Of a stretch of DNA of 32,429 nt, positions 1-9,473 are shown one piece after another (within the stretch, counting starts at the first letter, position 1; every line of letters begins with the position of its first letter). This stretch comes from Candidatus Buchananbacteria bacterium CG10_big_fil_rev_8_21_14_0_10_42_9 (GTDB taxonomy: Bacteria; Patescibacteriota; Patescibacteriia; Buchananbacterales; 21-14-0-10-42-9). A program made the position numbers and the translations under genes. Below the pieces are notes generated by a model. That model did no database searches. It was not told where the DNA came from and saw nothing but the letters and a program-made list of their open reading frames with translations. The DNA lies in assembly GCA_002773845.1 (NCBI GenBank), contig PEZZ01000012.1:1-32429 (forward strand), given 5' to 3'.

Positions 1-2993
1 ACCAATTCTATTTTTTTCTTTTCAAAGTATTCTGTAACGTTAGGGGTGCGGCGGCTAGAAGCTTTATGTAAAACTTTTGATTCAATGCCGTATTGGCTCA
101 AAAAATTATGCGTCCGCGGAGTAGCAAATAGGTTAAACCCGGCTCGATCCAACTCCTTAGCTGAGTCTAAAAACTCAATTTTATTATTAGCGCCGCCTAA
201 ACTAAGAAAAATGTTACGGCGCGGCAAAGTTACGCCAGTAGCAATTAATGATTTTAAATACGCCGCAGGCAAATTATTCCCAAAACATGCCACTTCGCCG
301 GTTGAAGACATCTCTACAGTTAAAACTGGGTCAGCGCCGCGTAGCCTTGAGAAAGAAAACTGCGGCGCCTTAACTGCTACAAACGGTAGACCAGTGCGCG
401 GCTTTGGTGCTTTGACTGCCTCTCCAAGCATTATTTTAGTCGCCAGCTCAATTATATTTAGTCCCTTTACCTTAGAAATAAAAGGCATGGTGCGTGAAGC
501 GCGTAAGTTGCATTCAATGACTTTGATTTCGTTGTTGATAGCTAAAAATTGGATATTAAACGGCCCGTTAATTCGTAATTCTTTAGCAATTTTTCCTGCC
601 GCGACAATTATTTTATCAATCGTTTGAGCATATAACTTTTGGGTTGGCAAAACTATAGACGCATCCCCGGAATGCACTCCGGCGTTTTCGATATGTTCGC
701 CAACGACCCAGTATTTTAGCTTACCTTTTTGGGCGACCGCGTCAAATTCTATTTCTTTGGCGCCAGAGATAAACTTACTTACTACCACTGGATGTTCTTG
801 GTTGACCGCCACGGCCTTTTTCAAATAATTTGCCGCCTGCTTGTCGTCAAAAGCCACGCTCATTGCCGCGCCGCTCAAAACGTATGATGGGCGGATTAAA
901 ATTGGATAACCAACCTTTTTAGCAAAGGCTTTGGCTTCTGCCTCAGAACGGCATTCTTTCCAGCCGGGTTGGTCAATATCTAGGCGGTCTAACAGGGCGG
1001 AAAATTTATGCCGATCCTCAGCGCGGTCAATATCGCTTGCTTGAGTCCCTAATATAGGCGCGTGATATTGTTGTAGTTGTTTCGCCAAGTTGTTTGGAAT
1101 TTGACCACCAACTGAAACAATCACACCCTTAGGCTTTTCAATGTCAATAATATCCAAAACTCGTTCTGCGGTTAATTCTTCAAAATATAATTTATCACTT
1201 TCATCATAATCAGTTGACACAGTTTCTGGATTGCAATTAATCATAATTGATTGATAGCCGAGTTTTCTGCTGCTTCGCCCGGCATTAACGGCACACCAAT
1301 CAAACTCAACCGATGACCCAATGCTGTATGGACCGCCGCCAATTACCATGACTGATGCCTTCTTATTGTCAATTAGGTTATCACTTTGCGTTCCGTGGTA
1401 AGTCAAATACAAATAATTAGTTTGGGCCGGATATTCGGCAGCTAAAGTATCAATTTGTTTTACCACCGGCTTAATTTTCCATCTTTGCCGTAAAGACCTA
1501 ATTTTTGATTCAGGCTGTCGCTTTAATTTAGCTATTTGTTTATCAGAAAAACCATCTTGTTTAGCCAAATATAAAAGTTCAGCCGTTAATTTCTTTTTCT
1601 TAATTTGCTGTTCAGTCCGAATAATTTTTCTAATTTTATATAAAAACCATCGGTCAATGCCAGTCAACCGATTAATTTCACTGCCGCGCAGACCTTTACG
1701 AAAAGCTTCCGCCACCATAAACACTCGCTGGTCTGTCGGCAAACGCAGTTCTTTTCTAATCGCAACCGGCTTAGCAATAGAATCCAACCCGTCAACGCCG
1801 ACATTTAACATTCTCAATGCCTTTTGCAACGCTTCTTCAAAACTCCGCCCAATCGCCATGACCTCTCCAACCGACTTCATTTCTGTCCCTATCACTTTTG
1901 ATACTTGGTTAAATTTCTTTAGGTCCCAACGCGGGATTTTGACGGTTATATAATCTAAGGCCGGTTCAAAACAAGCAATGGTTTTTTGAGTCACTGCATT
2001 TTGTAATTCAGTCATGCTATAACCTAAAGCTAACTTCGCGGCAATGTATGCTAAGGGATAGCCAGTCGCTTTACTGGCTAAAGCGGAACTTCTAGAAAGC
2101 CTGGCGTTAATTTCAATAATGCGGTACTCGTTTTTTTGTGGGTTAAGCGCATATTGGATATTGCACTCCCCGACTATGCCAAAATGCCGCACCGCTTTAA
2201 TCGCAATTTCACGCAACCAATGGTATTCATAATTATTTAATGTTTGCGACGGAGCGACCACAATACTTTCTCCGGTATGAATGCCAAGCGGATCAAAATT
2301 TTCCATGTTGCAAACAGTAACGCAATTACCAAAACTATCACGCACGACTTCGTATTCTACTTCTTTCCAACCAACCAAGCACTCCTCAATTAAAAATTTA
2401 TCCCCGACCGCGACATTTTTAGCAATCATCTTTTTAAGCATGGCTGCGTCCTTAGCAATGCCAGAATTTCTGCCGCCTAAAGCAAAGGCAGACCGCACCA
2501 TAACTGGATAACCAATCGATTGAGCTTGCTTCAAAGCTTCATTCATCGTATTAACGTACTTGCTTTTCGGGAACAGCAACCCGGCTTTTTTCAATTCAGC
2601 GTTAAACATGCCGCGATCCTCAGTTTTAATGATCGCTTCAACCGGCGTACCTAAAATTTTTACTCCGTGTCGTTTCAAAACGCCGTGGCGATGAAGCTCA
2701 ATGCCGCAATTTAAAGCAGTCTGCCCGCCAAAACTCAGCAACAAACCATCTGGCCTTTCTTTGGCGACAATTTTCGTAACAAAATGCCGGTTAACTGGCA
2801 AAAAGTAAACTTCATCGGCCATGCCTTTTGATGTTTGCACAGTAGCTATGTTAGGATTCACTAAAACAACCTTGATACCATCGTCTTTCAAGGCCTTGAT
2901 TGCCTGCGAGCCTGAATAATCAAATTCACCAGCCTCCCCTATCTTCAGTGCGCCAGAACCTAAAATTAATACTTTTCTAATCTTTTGGCTCAT
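1..2993 (-). CDS. carB: Carbamoyl-phosphate synthase large subunit (partial, C-terminus beyond left edge)
   Basis: This subunit makes carbamoyl phosphate from bicarbonate, ATP and the ammonia supplied by CarA, for pyrimidine and arginine synthesis in the cytoplasm. I translated the minus strand from ATG 2993 and the frame stays open to base 1, giving about 997 residues of a usual 1,050-1,080. Two ATP-grasp halves are visible (GGQTALNCGIEL in the first, GGQIPNNLAKQL and RPSYVLSGAAM in the second), followed by the start of the MGS-like allosteric domain (FATPRTHNFLSQYGI). The N-terminus (GEAGEFDYSGSQAIKAL) and the first half (WKEVEYEVVRD, CVTVCNMEN, KIPRWDL) resemble the eukaryotic CAD/CPS1 type more than the E. 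coli enzyme. The start codon overlaps the carA stop as ATGA, so the two subunits are translationally coupled. Only the last 60-80 residues are missing. Confidence 0.95.
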   Translation of the reverse strand, partial: MSQKIRKVLILGSGALKIGEAGEFDYSGSQAIKALKDDGIKVVLVNPNIATVQTSKGMADEVYFLPVNRHFVTKIVAKERPDGLLLSFGGQTALNCGIELHRHGVLKRHGVKILGTPVEAIIKTEDRGMFNAELKKAGLLFPKSKYVNTMNEALKQAQSIGYPVMVRSAFALGGRNSGIAKDAAMLKKMIAKNVAVGDKFLIEECLVGWKEVEYEVVRDSFGNCVTVCNMENFDPLGIHTGESIVVAPSQTLNNYEYHWLREIAIKAVRHFGIVGECNIQYALNPQKNEYRIIEINARLSRSSALASKATGYPLAYIAAKLALGYSMTELQNAVTQKTIACFEPALDYITVKIPRWDLKKFNQVSKVIGTEMKSVGEVMAIGRSFEEALQKALRMLNVGVDGLDSIAKPVAIRKELRLPTDQRVFMVAEAFRKGLRGSEINRLTGIDRWFLYKIRKIIRTEQQIKKKKLTAELLYLAKQDGFSDKQIAKLKRQPESKIRSLRQRWKIKPVVKQIDTLAAEYPAQTNYLYLTYHGTQSDNLIDNKKASVMVIGGGPYSIGSSVEFDWCAVNAGRSSRKLGYQSIMINCNPETVSTDYDESDKLYFEELTAERVLDIIDIEKPKGVIVSVGGQIPNNLAKQLQQYHAPILGTQASDIDRAEDRHKFSALLDRLDIDQPGWKECRSEAEAKAFAKKVGYPILIRPSYVLSGAAMSVAFDDKQAANYLKKAVAVNQEHPVVVSKFISGAKEIEFDAVAQKGKLKYWVVGEHIENAGVHSGDASIVLPTQKLYAQTIDKIIVAAGKIAKELRINGPFNIQFLAINNEIKVIECNLRASRTMPFISKVKGLNIIELATKIMLGEAVKAPKPRTGLPFVAVKAPQFSFSRLRGADPVLTVEMSSTGEVACFGNNLPAAYLKSLIATGVTLPRRNIFLSLGGANNKIEFLDSAKELDRAGFNLFATPRTHNFLSQYGIESKVLHKASSRRTPNVTEYFEKKKIEL

Positions 2994-4063
2994 TGTCGCT
3001 TAACTAATTTAACCCATTCATCAAAAATAAAATTGGTATCAACCGGTCCGGGAGTGGCTTCGGGATGGAACTGGACTCCCCAAAAAGGTTTGCTTTTGTG
3101 CTTGATCGCTTCGATCGTGCCGTCATTCGCATTTGTCATCCAAACTTGCCAATGCCTTGGCAGTGTACTTGACCTTACCGCGTAACCGTGATTTTGTGAG
3201 GTGATATAGCAGCGCTTTGTATTTTTCACCAAACAAGGTTGATTATGTGATCTATGCCCAAACTTCAATTTATAAGTTTTAGCCCCGGCAGCGCGGGCCA
3301 TAATTTGCGAACCCAAGCAAATCCCTAAAATTGGTTTTGATTTTTTGTATTGCTGGCTTAACAAATTAACCGTGTCCGGACACATGGCTGGGTCACCAGG
3401 CCCGTTCGAAAAAACAATGCCGGCGAAAGCATCTTGGGAGTAATCATAATCCCACGGCACGTGTTTTACCGTAAAGCCGCGACCCAGCAAGCTTCTAATA
3501 ATATTAAACTTAACCCCGCAATCGACAACCACAATTTTTTGCTTGCCGCCCTTATAAACCCGCGGTTGAGTAATTGAAACTTCGGAAACTAAATTGCGCT
3601 TGTTGGGATCGTCAAAATGGATCTTATCGCCGGGAAACTGGATTTTTCCTAAAACTGAACCTTCTTCCCGTAATATAGTTGTTAGGTGGCGAGTGTCAAT
3701 TCCAGATAGCGCCGGAATTTTTTCTTGCTGCAACCACGCCCCCAATGAGCGGACCGCTTGCCAATGTCTGTAGTCATGGCTATAGTCACTCACAATCACG
3801 CCGGCTACTTGTATCCTAGATGATTCGAAATATTTTGGTATCCCCTTCACCACTTTAGATTCTGGTACACCGTAGTTACCAATTAATGGATAAGAAAAAA
3901 CGAGGATTTGTCCTCGATATGATGGGTCAGTCAAACTTTCCACATAGCCGGTCATGCCGGTATTAAAAACCACCTCACCGGCAATCGATTTAGGGTAGCC
4001 AAAAGATTTACCTTTAAATTTTATGTGATTGGGTAAAACTAATTGCGCAATGTCGGCCCGCAT
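2990..4063 (-). CDS. carA: Carbamoyl-phosphate synthase small (glutaminase) subunit
   Basis: This glutamine amidotransferase subunit hydrolyses glutamine and channels ammonia to CarB. It has 357 residues, close to the usual 360-380. The N-terminal CPSase_sm_chain domain (about 1-140, with VVFNTGMTGYVESLTDPSYRGQ) is followed by a class I GATase domain with nucleophile Cys249 in GICLGSQ, then SQNHGYAV, and His333/Glu335 in FHPEATPGP. The stop TGA overlaps the carB ATG. GtrA ends 5 nt upstream. No obvious Shine-Dalgarno precedes ATG 4063. No pyrB or arginine genes are in view, so the carAB pair sits at the end of an otherwise envelope-related operon. Confidence 0.96.
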   Translation of the reverse strand: MRADIAQLVLPNHIKFKGKSFGYPKSIAGEVVFNTGMTGYVESLTDPSYRGQILVFSYPLIGNYGVPESKVVKGIPKYFESSRIQVAGVIVSDYSHDYRHWQAVRSLGAWLQQEKIPALSGIDTRHLTTILREEGSVLGKIQFPGDKIHFDDPNKRNLVSEVSITQPRVYKGGKQKIVVVDCGVKFNIIRSLLGRGFTVKHVPWDYDYSQDAFAGIVFSNGPGDPAMCPDTVNLLSQQYKKSKPILGICLGSQIMARAAGAKTYKLKFGHRSHNQPCLVKNTKRCYITSQNHGYAVRSSTLPRHWQVWMTNANDGTIEAIKHKSKPFWGVQFHPEATPGPVDTNFIFDEWVKLVKRQ

Positions 4064-4068
4064 ATAAA

Positions 4069-4521
4069 TTACAGCTTTGATTTTTTGGCCTTAAAGGTCC
4101 AAAACTTGTTAGTAAAAAAATTCCAAAACATTACCACCAGCGTAGCTACCGCCTTACTGAGATAAAACCATGGCGTTGAAGACGATACAAATACCATCAA
4201 CCAAAGCACTAAATTATTAATGCCTAACCCAACAGTATTAAAGCTGACAAACTTGGCGAACATCGTTTTTTCACTTGATGCATTTGCCGTTGCTTCATGA
4301 TGAAAGACCCACCAACGATGAATAAAAAACTTAATCGTGACAGCTGTGGCATAAGCGATACTATTAGCTATATATTGTTGAACCCCGGCAATTTCTCTCA
4401 AGGCAAACAAAACAGCAAAATCAATCACCGCCACTGCCGTGCCGGTGATACCAAATGAAATAAATTGAATGTAAGGGTTGCGTTGAGTTGATCTGATTTT
4501 AGCCTTAAAAGAATCCGCCAT
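4069..4521 (-). CDS. GtrA-family membrane protein
   Basis: This is a small polytopic membrane protein of 150 residues, typical of the GtrA family (PF04138). Family members are thought to help move polyprenyl-linked sugars across the cytoplasmic membrane or to assist cell-wall glycosyltransferases. Four hydrophobic segments fit the sequence (about residues 20-41, 47-66, 88-112 and 120-142). The family hallmarks near the ends of the second and fourth helices are present (KFFIHRWWVFHH, and NFFTNKFWTFKAKK at the C-terminus). It sits between the secreted protease and carA with 5-nt gaps on both sides. A role in exporting the glycan made by the neighbouring locus is an inference from context; the substrate cannot be read from sequence. 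Confidence 0.9.
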   Translation of the reverse strand: MADSFKAKIRSTQRNPYIQFISFGITGTAVAVIDFAVLFALREIAGVQQYIANSIAYATAVTIKFFIHRWWVFHHEATANASSEKTMFAKFVSFNTVGLGINNLVLWLMVFVSSSTPWFYLSKAVATLVVMFWNFFTNKFWTFKAKKSKL

Positions 4522-4526
4522 AATTA

Positions 4527-6773
4527 TTAATAGATAAGTAAGTCAGTTCTAACTCCCCCAAAATATCGACCAACATCATGCGGGTTAAAGGAATCTAATT
4601 TCTTGCCCACAAAATCATAAACTTCAATATCTGCCGGACCCCTGGCTTGACTTACGACCACTTCATCTAAGCCATCATTATTATAATCGAAAACAGAAAC
4701 TTGTAAACCATGCTCCGACCGGCCGTCAAACACTAAATATTGAGAAATAAAATTACCATTACCGTTAAACATTTTTACAATTGGTTGAGCAACGGTTGCC
4801 GGCGCAACCGTAATTAAACTAACTGTCGGATTGGCTAAATTCCCAACCTCAACGTTAACACCGCCCTCAAAAGAGGCGTGATAGGCGAAAAATTGCGCTT
4901 TAACGCCGCCTAGGCGGTTAAACACGCGCACGTGCGGTCCGCCGCCCGGTCCGGCTCCAGTGATAATTTCATCTGTGCCATCGCCATCTAAGTCTCCGCT
5001 CGCTACATTAACTCCCCCCCTAAATCCTGGCGCGTAGGCAAAAAACTCATTTTCTAAATTTCCGCGATAATCGAATATTCTCACGTGCGGTCCGCCGCCC
5101 GGTCCGGCTCCAGTGATAATTTCCAGTTGCCCGTCATTATCAACATCACCGACAGCAATATTAACACCCCCTCTAAAAAATTGATTATAAGCGAAGAACT
5201 GGCCGATGCTATTACCAAAACGATCATAAATTCTCACGTGCGGTCCGCCGCCCGGTCCAGGTGCGGTAATGATTTCCGCCGCCCCATCGCCGTTAACATC
5301 TCCCGTCGCGACATTGATCGCTCCGTTAAAATTTAAATCGTAGGGGAAGAAACTTGACACTAACTTTTTATTGGCATCTAAAACTTTAACTTGTGGCACT
5401 GACTGAAAACCAAGACCAACGACGACATAGACGTTACTAATTTCTTTAGCCGGAGTTTTACCTGCAAATGTTTCGGCTCGATTTACCGCTTTTAGTAAAT
5501 TGAAACGTCCACTGCCTAAATCTTGGGCAAACTCTGTGTCTACGGCACTTAAGTCATCCGCCGCCTTAATGATAATATCTATCACCTCTCCGTTGCTTAA
5601 ATCTGGCCTCATTGATCTTACAACCGCGGCTCCGCCAGCAATTACCGGAGAGGCCACAGAAGTGCCGGCAAAGGGGCCCCCATAAAAAGTAGTAAGGCCA
5701 ACTTGCGGATTATACATAGTCGCCGCATAAAAACCTTCGCCAGGAGCTGAGATATCAACACAATCTGACCCGTAGCTGGAAAAAACCGACTTTCGCCCCA
5801 AGTTATCTAAGGCCGCAACTCCAATCACATAGTTAGTGCCGTTAGGGTTGTCATAGCAAACCGGATAGGATTTTTGAACATTTAAATTATTGCCGTTTTC
5901 AGGTGAATCCGTATTGCCAGCTGCCGCGACAATTACCACACCTGCGTTGTAGGCTGATTGGATAGCATCATATAAAAACTGATTGTAGCCAAGGCCAAAA
6001 AAACTCATGTTAATTACATCGGCGCCGTTAGCGACGGCGTAATCAATAGCTGATTTAACATCTAATGACGATCCTAGGCCCTGATTGTTTAAAACCTTAA
6101 GCGACATTACTTTAGCATCCCAACTAATGCCCGTAACACCTTCATTATTATTTGATTCAGCCGCGGCAATGCTTGCCATCACCGTGCCGTGCTGAAGCGC
6201 GTCTAAAGAATAGGCTCCGGTAGTGTCTGGATTAATGTTAGAATTTTTGCTCACAAAATTCCAGCCATTGTAATCGTCAATATATCCATTGCCGTCATCA
6301 TCAATACCATTATTTGGAATTTCATTTTCATTTATCCAAAGCTTGCTTTGTAGATCAGGGTGGTCAGTATCAATACCCGTATCCAAAAAGGCAATCGTTG
6401 CATCCCCTTTTAAACCTTTGAGCTGTTTATATAAAAGCTCCTTGGACCAAGCCTCGCGTGCGGAAATAAGTTGAATGTAATTTTGTTTCCCATATTCAGG
6501 ATCATTGGGAAAATTTGTCGTCTGAAAAATATAATTTAATTCAGCATACTCCACTAAAGGATTGTTGTTATAGGCTGTCAGCACGGATCTTAGATCGCTA
6601 TTACTTTCAAACTTAAAAGTATATAATCCGCTAAGTTCTTTAAACTTCACAACAATTTGTCCAGATTCATGACTAGCCAATTTCATTTTAGCCATTGTGT
6701 CAGTTCGGCCATATATTAAAACCACTGCCGCCAAGACAGTTATGCTAAACAAAACTGAAGCTAAGTTTTTCAT
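4527..6773 (-). CDS. Secreted subtilisin-like serine protease (S8) with C-terminal FG-GAP-like repeats
   Basis: This is a 748-residue exported protease. Residues 5-22 form a signal peptide or membrane anchor. Residues about 38-85 resemble the short prodomain of fervidolysin-type subtilases (GQIVVKFKEL, then VEYAELNYIF). The peptidase domain has a complete triad: Asp131 in FLDTGIDTDHPDL, His195 in QHGTVMAS and Ser372 in GTSVASP, with oxyanion Asn287 in AAAGN. Cys306 and Cys338 could form a disulfide. From about residue 446 onward there are FG-GAP/integrin-alpha-like repeats of 51 residues with calcium-loop motifs (GDVNGDGAAE, GDVDNDGQLE, GDLDGDGTDE), probably a beta-propeller for surface binding. 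The ATG overlaps the stop of the upstream ligase gene (ATGA). It may process or display surface proteins carrying the glycan, but its substrate is unknown. Confidence 0.94.
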   Translation of the reverse strand: MKNLASVLFSITVLAAVVLIYGRTDTMAKMKLASHESGQIVVKFKELSGLYTFKFESNSDLRSVLTAYNNNPLVEYAELNYIFQTTNFPNDPEYGKQNYIQLISAREAWSKELLYKQLKGLKGDATIAFLDTGIDTDHPDLQSKLWINENEIPNNGIDDDGNGYIDDYNGWNFVSKNSNINPDTTGAYSLDALQHGTVMASIAAAESNNNEGVTGISWDAKVMSLKVLNNQGLGSSLDVKSAIDYAVANGADVINMSFFGLGYNQFLYDAIQSAYNAGVVIVAAAGNTDSPENGNNLNVQKSYPVCYDNPNGTNYVIGVAALDNLGRKSVFSSYGSDCVDISAPGEGFYAATMYNPQVGLTTFYGGPFAGTSVASPVIAGGAAVVRSMRPDLSNGEVIDIIIKAADDLSAVDTEFAQDLGSGRFNLLKAVNRAETFAGKTPAKEISNVYVVVGLGFQSVPQVKVLDANKKLVSSFFPYDLNFNGAINVATGDVNGDGAAEIITAPGPGGGPHVRIYDRFGNSIGQFFAYNQFFRGGVNIAVGDVDNDGQLEIITGAGPGGGPHVRIFDYRGNLENEFFAYAPGFRGGVNVASGDLDGDGTDEIITGAGPGGGPHVRVFNRLGGVKAQFFAYHASFEGGVNVEVGNLANPTVSLITVAPATVAQPIVKMFNGNGNFISQYLVFDGRSEHGLQVSVFDYNNDGLDEVVVSQARGPADIEVYDFVGKKLDSFNPHDVGRYFGGVRTDLLIY
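4855..5336 (-). repeat. In-gene tandem repeat of 153 bp (three clear copies) encoding FG-GAP-like units
   Basis: The core CACGTGCGGTCCGCCGCCC recurs at 4929, 5082 and 5235, exactly 153 bp apart, so each unit is 51 codons. The core extends through GGTCC in all three copies, and the following stretch to TGATAATTTC is identical in the first two and diverged in the third. The encoded block is GPGGGPHVRI/V followed by FFAY and GGVN. Other parts of the unit have diverged. Near-identical DNA only at the core suggests recent duplication, gene conversion or strong codon constraint there. Confidence 0.9.
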
Positions 6774-9427
6774 AAATCGTCTAAACTAATATCTAAATCA
6801 GGTTTTAATTTTAAGGCTTGCTCAAAGGCCTGCTTAGCTAACGTGTCTTCGCTTAATTGCTTATAAGTTTGGGCTAAGCTAACATAGACGTCTGGGTTGT
6901 CGGTAAATTTTTCAACAGCTACTTGATACAACCGCAACACTCTTTGGACATCATTTTTGTTTTTGTACATATCTACAAATCTCAAGTAGTCTCCTAAAAG
7001 TAAGATATCCCGGCTAATCACATCGTTCAATAACCCGTCAAATTTATCATGCTTGTCTAATAATATTAAAACGCTGCCTAAATTCATTTGTGACTCACGA
7101 ATATCTGGATTAAGTTGAACCGCAAACTCTAACGCTTCAATCGCCTGGTCTGGTTGGTTTGCCAATAGATATGATTGGCCAAGCTCATAATAGACGCCGG
7201 CTCTTTTCTCGCTAATTTCAATGGCTTGATTTAAAACCTTAATTGCTGACTGCGCATATTGCGGGTCAACTCTGGCAGCTCGATTATAAGCTTGGGCTAG
7301 CCATAATAAATAACGTGTATTTTGTGGATTGTTAGCCGCGGTTTTTTTAAGCTCTTTTAAAACCAGCTGCATTGCTTTTAATCTGTCATCAGGTGCAATT
7401 TTATCATTGCCCAATTGCGGTAACACAAAATTAGCCAACTGTTGCCTAGCCTCATCTTTACCTATTAAGCCAGTGTTAATTGAATGCTCTAATGAATCAA
7501 CAGCATCATTAAATGTGATTGCTTGCTGATTAATCTGGCGCAGGACTTTAAATAACTCATGGTTCGCCCGGGCCGGTTTAACGTTAAAATGATAGATAAA
7601 AACCGCTACCACCAAAATGATTAGCGCCGCCTGACCATATTTAACTTTAATCACATCGTGGTTTAGCTGCCTTTGCTCTGGGCGGCCATGCACCAATGGA
7701 ACAAGCGAGGCAAAAATTAGAAATATTACAACATCTGTATTCAAAGTATCAAAGACGAATAAATTTTGAATTAAAAAAGCTACTAATAACGCCATTAAGG
7801 CGGCAAAAGCTCGGTTGGACCGATCGCGTCGATACAATATTAATAAATACCAAAATGCCACAACAAAAATAGACGCGTAGGCTGCCAGCCCTAAAATGCC
7901 AGTGGACACGCCCCAATCAAACACAAAATTATGCGCCCGGTCAAACCATATGCGCGAGCCAGCGTCTTGGTAAATTGGAATCGGAAAATTTTTATTAAAA
8001 GCAATATAATAATTTTCCGGGCCATAACCAAGTAATAAATGGTCTTTCCATCCGCTCCAACTCGCCTGCCAAGTCAGTACTCTTGATTCAATTGTAGTGC
8101 TGCCAGGGCCCGTCAAAAAACTATTTAAAGGTACAATAATCAAATTAACCGGAAATGACGCTTGGGCCCACGGCTCATTTCTAACTTTATACGCTGTGTA
8201 AGGGGTGGCTAAAAGTATTACAAAAACTATAACTGAAAAAAACGCCGCCAAATTTTTCTGCTTGCGCCAAAATGAATAAACTAGCAAAATTACTAACATT
8301 AAAACACTGAAATAAATCCCCACTAAAGGAATTTCCTTGCCAAGCCGTGCCAGCACTATTGATTCAGTGACTAACCTGGAGTCGCGAATCAAATAAAAAA
8401 TAAGTTGAATAAAAATTAGTAATAACCCAAGGCCGTAATAGGTTTGTTTGGTTTTTTTCTTATCGCTCACATGGCCCAAAAATCCAGCCAGTAAAACTAA
8501 ACCAGCCAGCAGGGCGATTATCGCCCCTCGGGTTTGAGTGTGAAATAAAATGTAAATTTGAAAAATAAGCAATGACCATAAAACTATTTTATTGCTCATA
8601 TAACGCCAGGGCCGGCTAAGCTTCAAAAGATACCAAATCGCCAGCGCGTTTAACCCAATCGCGATGGCAATTAAAATATTACTTTTCAAAATTGCAAAAA
8701 ATAAACCTCCATCTAGGCCCCGCGAGCGCATTAAAAACTCATGTCCAACAATAAAAATATCAAACAAAATAATCGACCAAGCGAAAACTTTGGGGTTGAG
8801 TTGAAGCTTGCTTTTGGAATTGGACAATAAAAAGAAAAGAACAATAAAAATATTAAGTACTAAATAACCGCCGTAAAAAGCGGCATTGCCTATTGTTCCA
8901 GTCAGCCGAGTGCCGCCAGAGGATGCCAAAAAGACCGGGATATTTAACTGCTGGGTTAATGCTAGTAGCGCAATGACTAAATTGACGAACACAGTAAAGG
9001 TCAAAAAATCAGCGATTTGCTTTTTGCTTGTGATAAATTGAGTCAGCACAAAAAAGAATAAAAATACGTGCAGATAATGGATAACACCGCTCATCCGCTC
9101 GTAGGTGCTAAATAAGCTGCTACGTAAATTCTCGCCGAAAAACATGCTCACAACCATAACCACAAATAGTAATGCGACCGAACCAGAAAGCCAATCTAGG
9201 CGCGGGCGCGGAAACTTTTTGGTCATGGCCAAAATCACATAAGCGCCAAATATTATTTCAACAATTATTCTAAAGACAATATTTTTAGGCACAATAAACG
9301 GAAAAAAGAACTGGCTATGCAAAAAAGCAGGCAAAAATAAAATGGCATAAATGCCAATTGTAATGAGCCCGCCAAGCACCCAGGCAAGCGCCGTACGCCC
9401 TTTTAATGATTGTACTGAAAGCTTCAT
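6770..9427 (-). CDS. O-antigen ligase / Wzy-like polytopic membrane protein with C-terminal TPR repeats
   Basis: This membrane protein probably transfers or polymerises a polyprenyl-linked glycan at the outer face of the cytoplasmic membrane. From ATG 9427 it has 885 residues: about 12-14 hydrophobic segments up to roughly residue 615, a large extracytoplasmic loop with the Wzy_C/O-antigen-ligase pattern (Arg in ESRVLTW near 448, GYGPENY, and His near 499 in RAHNFVFDWG), then a soluble tail with three or more TPR-like repeats (about 696-880, for example VYYELGQSYLLANQPDQAIE). The frame stays open 49 codons further upstream to a TTG, but that stretch contains the promoter, so I chose the ATG where typical membrane-protein sequence begins (MKLSVQSLKGR). 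It is the first gene of the ligase-protease-gtrA-carAB operon. Ligase versus polymerase versus protein O-glycosyltransferase cannot be told from sequence. Confidence 0.88.
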   Translation of the reverse strand: MKLSVQSLKGRTALAWVLGGLITIGIYAILFLPAFLHSQFFFPFIVPKNIVFRIIVEIIFGAYVILAMTKKFPRPRLDWLSGSVALLFVVMVVSMFFGENLRSSLFSTYERMSGVIHYLHVFLFFFVLTQFITSKKQIADFLTFTVFVNLVIALLALTQQLNIPVFLASSGGTRLTGTIGNAAFYGGYLVLNIFIVLFFLLSNSKSKLQLNPKVFAWSIILFDIFIVGHEFLMRSRGLDGGLFFAILKSNILIAIAIGLNALAIWYLLKLSRPWRYMSNKIVLWSLLIFQIYILFHTQTRGAIIALLAGLVLLAGFLGHVSDKKKTKQTYYGLGLLLIFIQLIFYLIRDSRLVTESIVLARLGKEIPLVGIYFSVLMLVILLVYSFWRKQKNLAAFFSVIVFVILLATPYTAYKVRNEPWAQASFPVNLIIVPLNSFLTGPGSTTIESRVLTWQASWSGWKDHLLLGYGPENYYIAFNKNFPIPIYQDAGSRIWFDRAHNFVFDWGVSTGILGLAAYASIFVVAFWYLLILYRRDRSNRAFAALMALLVAFLIQNLFVFDTLNTDVVIFLIFASLVPLVHGRPEQRQLNHDVIKVKYGQAALIILVVAVFIYHFNVKPARANHELFKVLRQINQQAITFNDAVDSLEHSINTGLIGKDEARQQLANFVLPQLGNDKIAPDDRLKAMQLVLKELKKTAANNPQNTRYLLWLAQAYNRAARVDPQYAQSAIKVLNQAIEISEKRAGVYYELGQSYLLANQPDQAIEALEFAVQLNPDIRESQMNLGSVLILLDKHDKFDGLLNDVISRDILLLGDYLRFVDMYKNKNDVQRVLRLYQVAVEKFTDNPDVYVSLAQTYKQLSEDTLAKQAFEQALKLKPDLDISLDDL

Positions 9428-9437
9428 AATCTTAAGT

Positions 9438-9466
9438 ATTATAATGATTTGTGCCAGCATGGTCAA
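9438..9466 (-). promoter_or_regulatory. Sigma70-type promoter of the ligase-protease-gtrA-carAB operon
   Basis: On the minus strand, -35 TTGACC (9466-9461) and -10 TATAAT (9443-9438) are separated by exactly 17 bp. The expected start of transcription is near 9431, only about 4-6 nt before ATG 9427. The mRNA is therefore nearly leaderless, and no Shine-Dalgarno fits before the ATG. Confidence 0.8.
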
Positions 9467-9473
9467 TGGCCTG

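Noticed and set aside
46-627. Plus-strand open frame of 193 codons opposite carB
   Set aside because: It lies wholly antisense to an intact carB translation and has no recognisable protein pattern.
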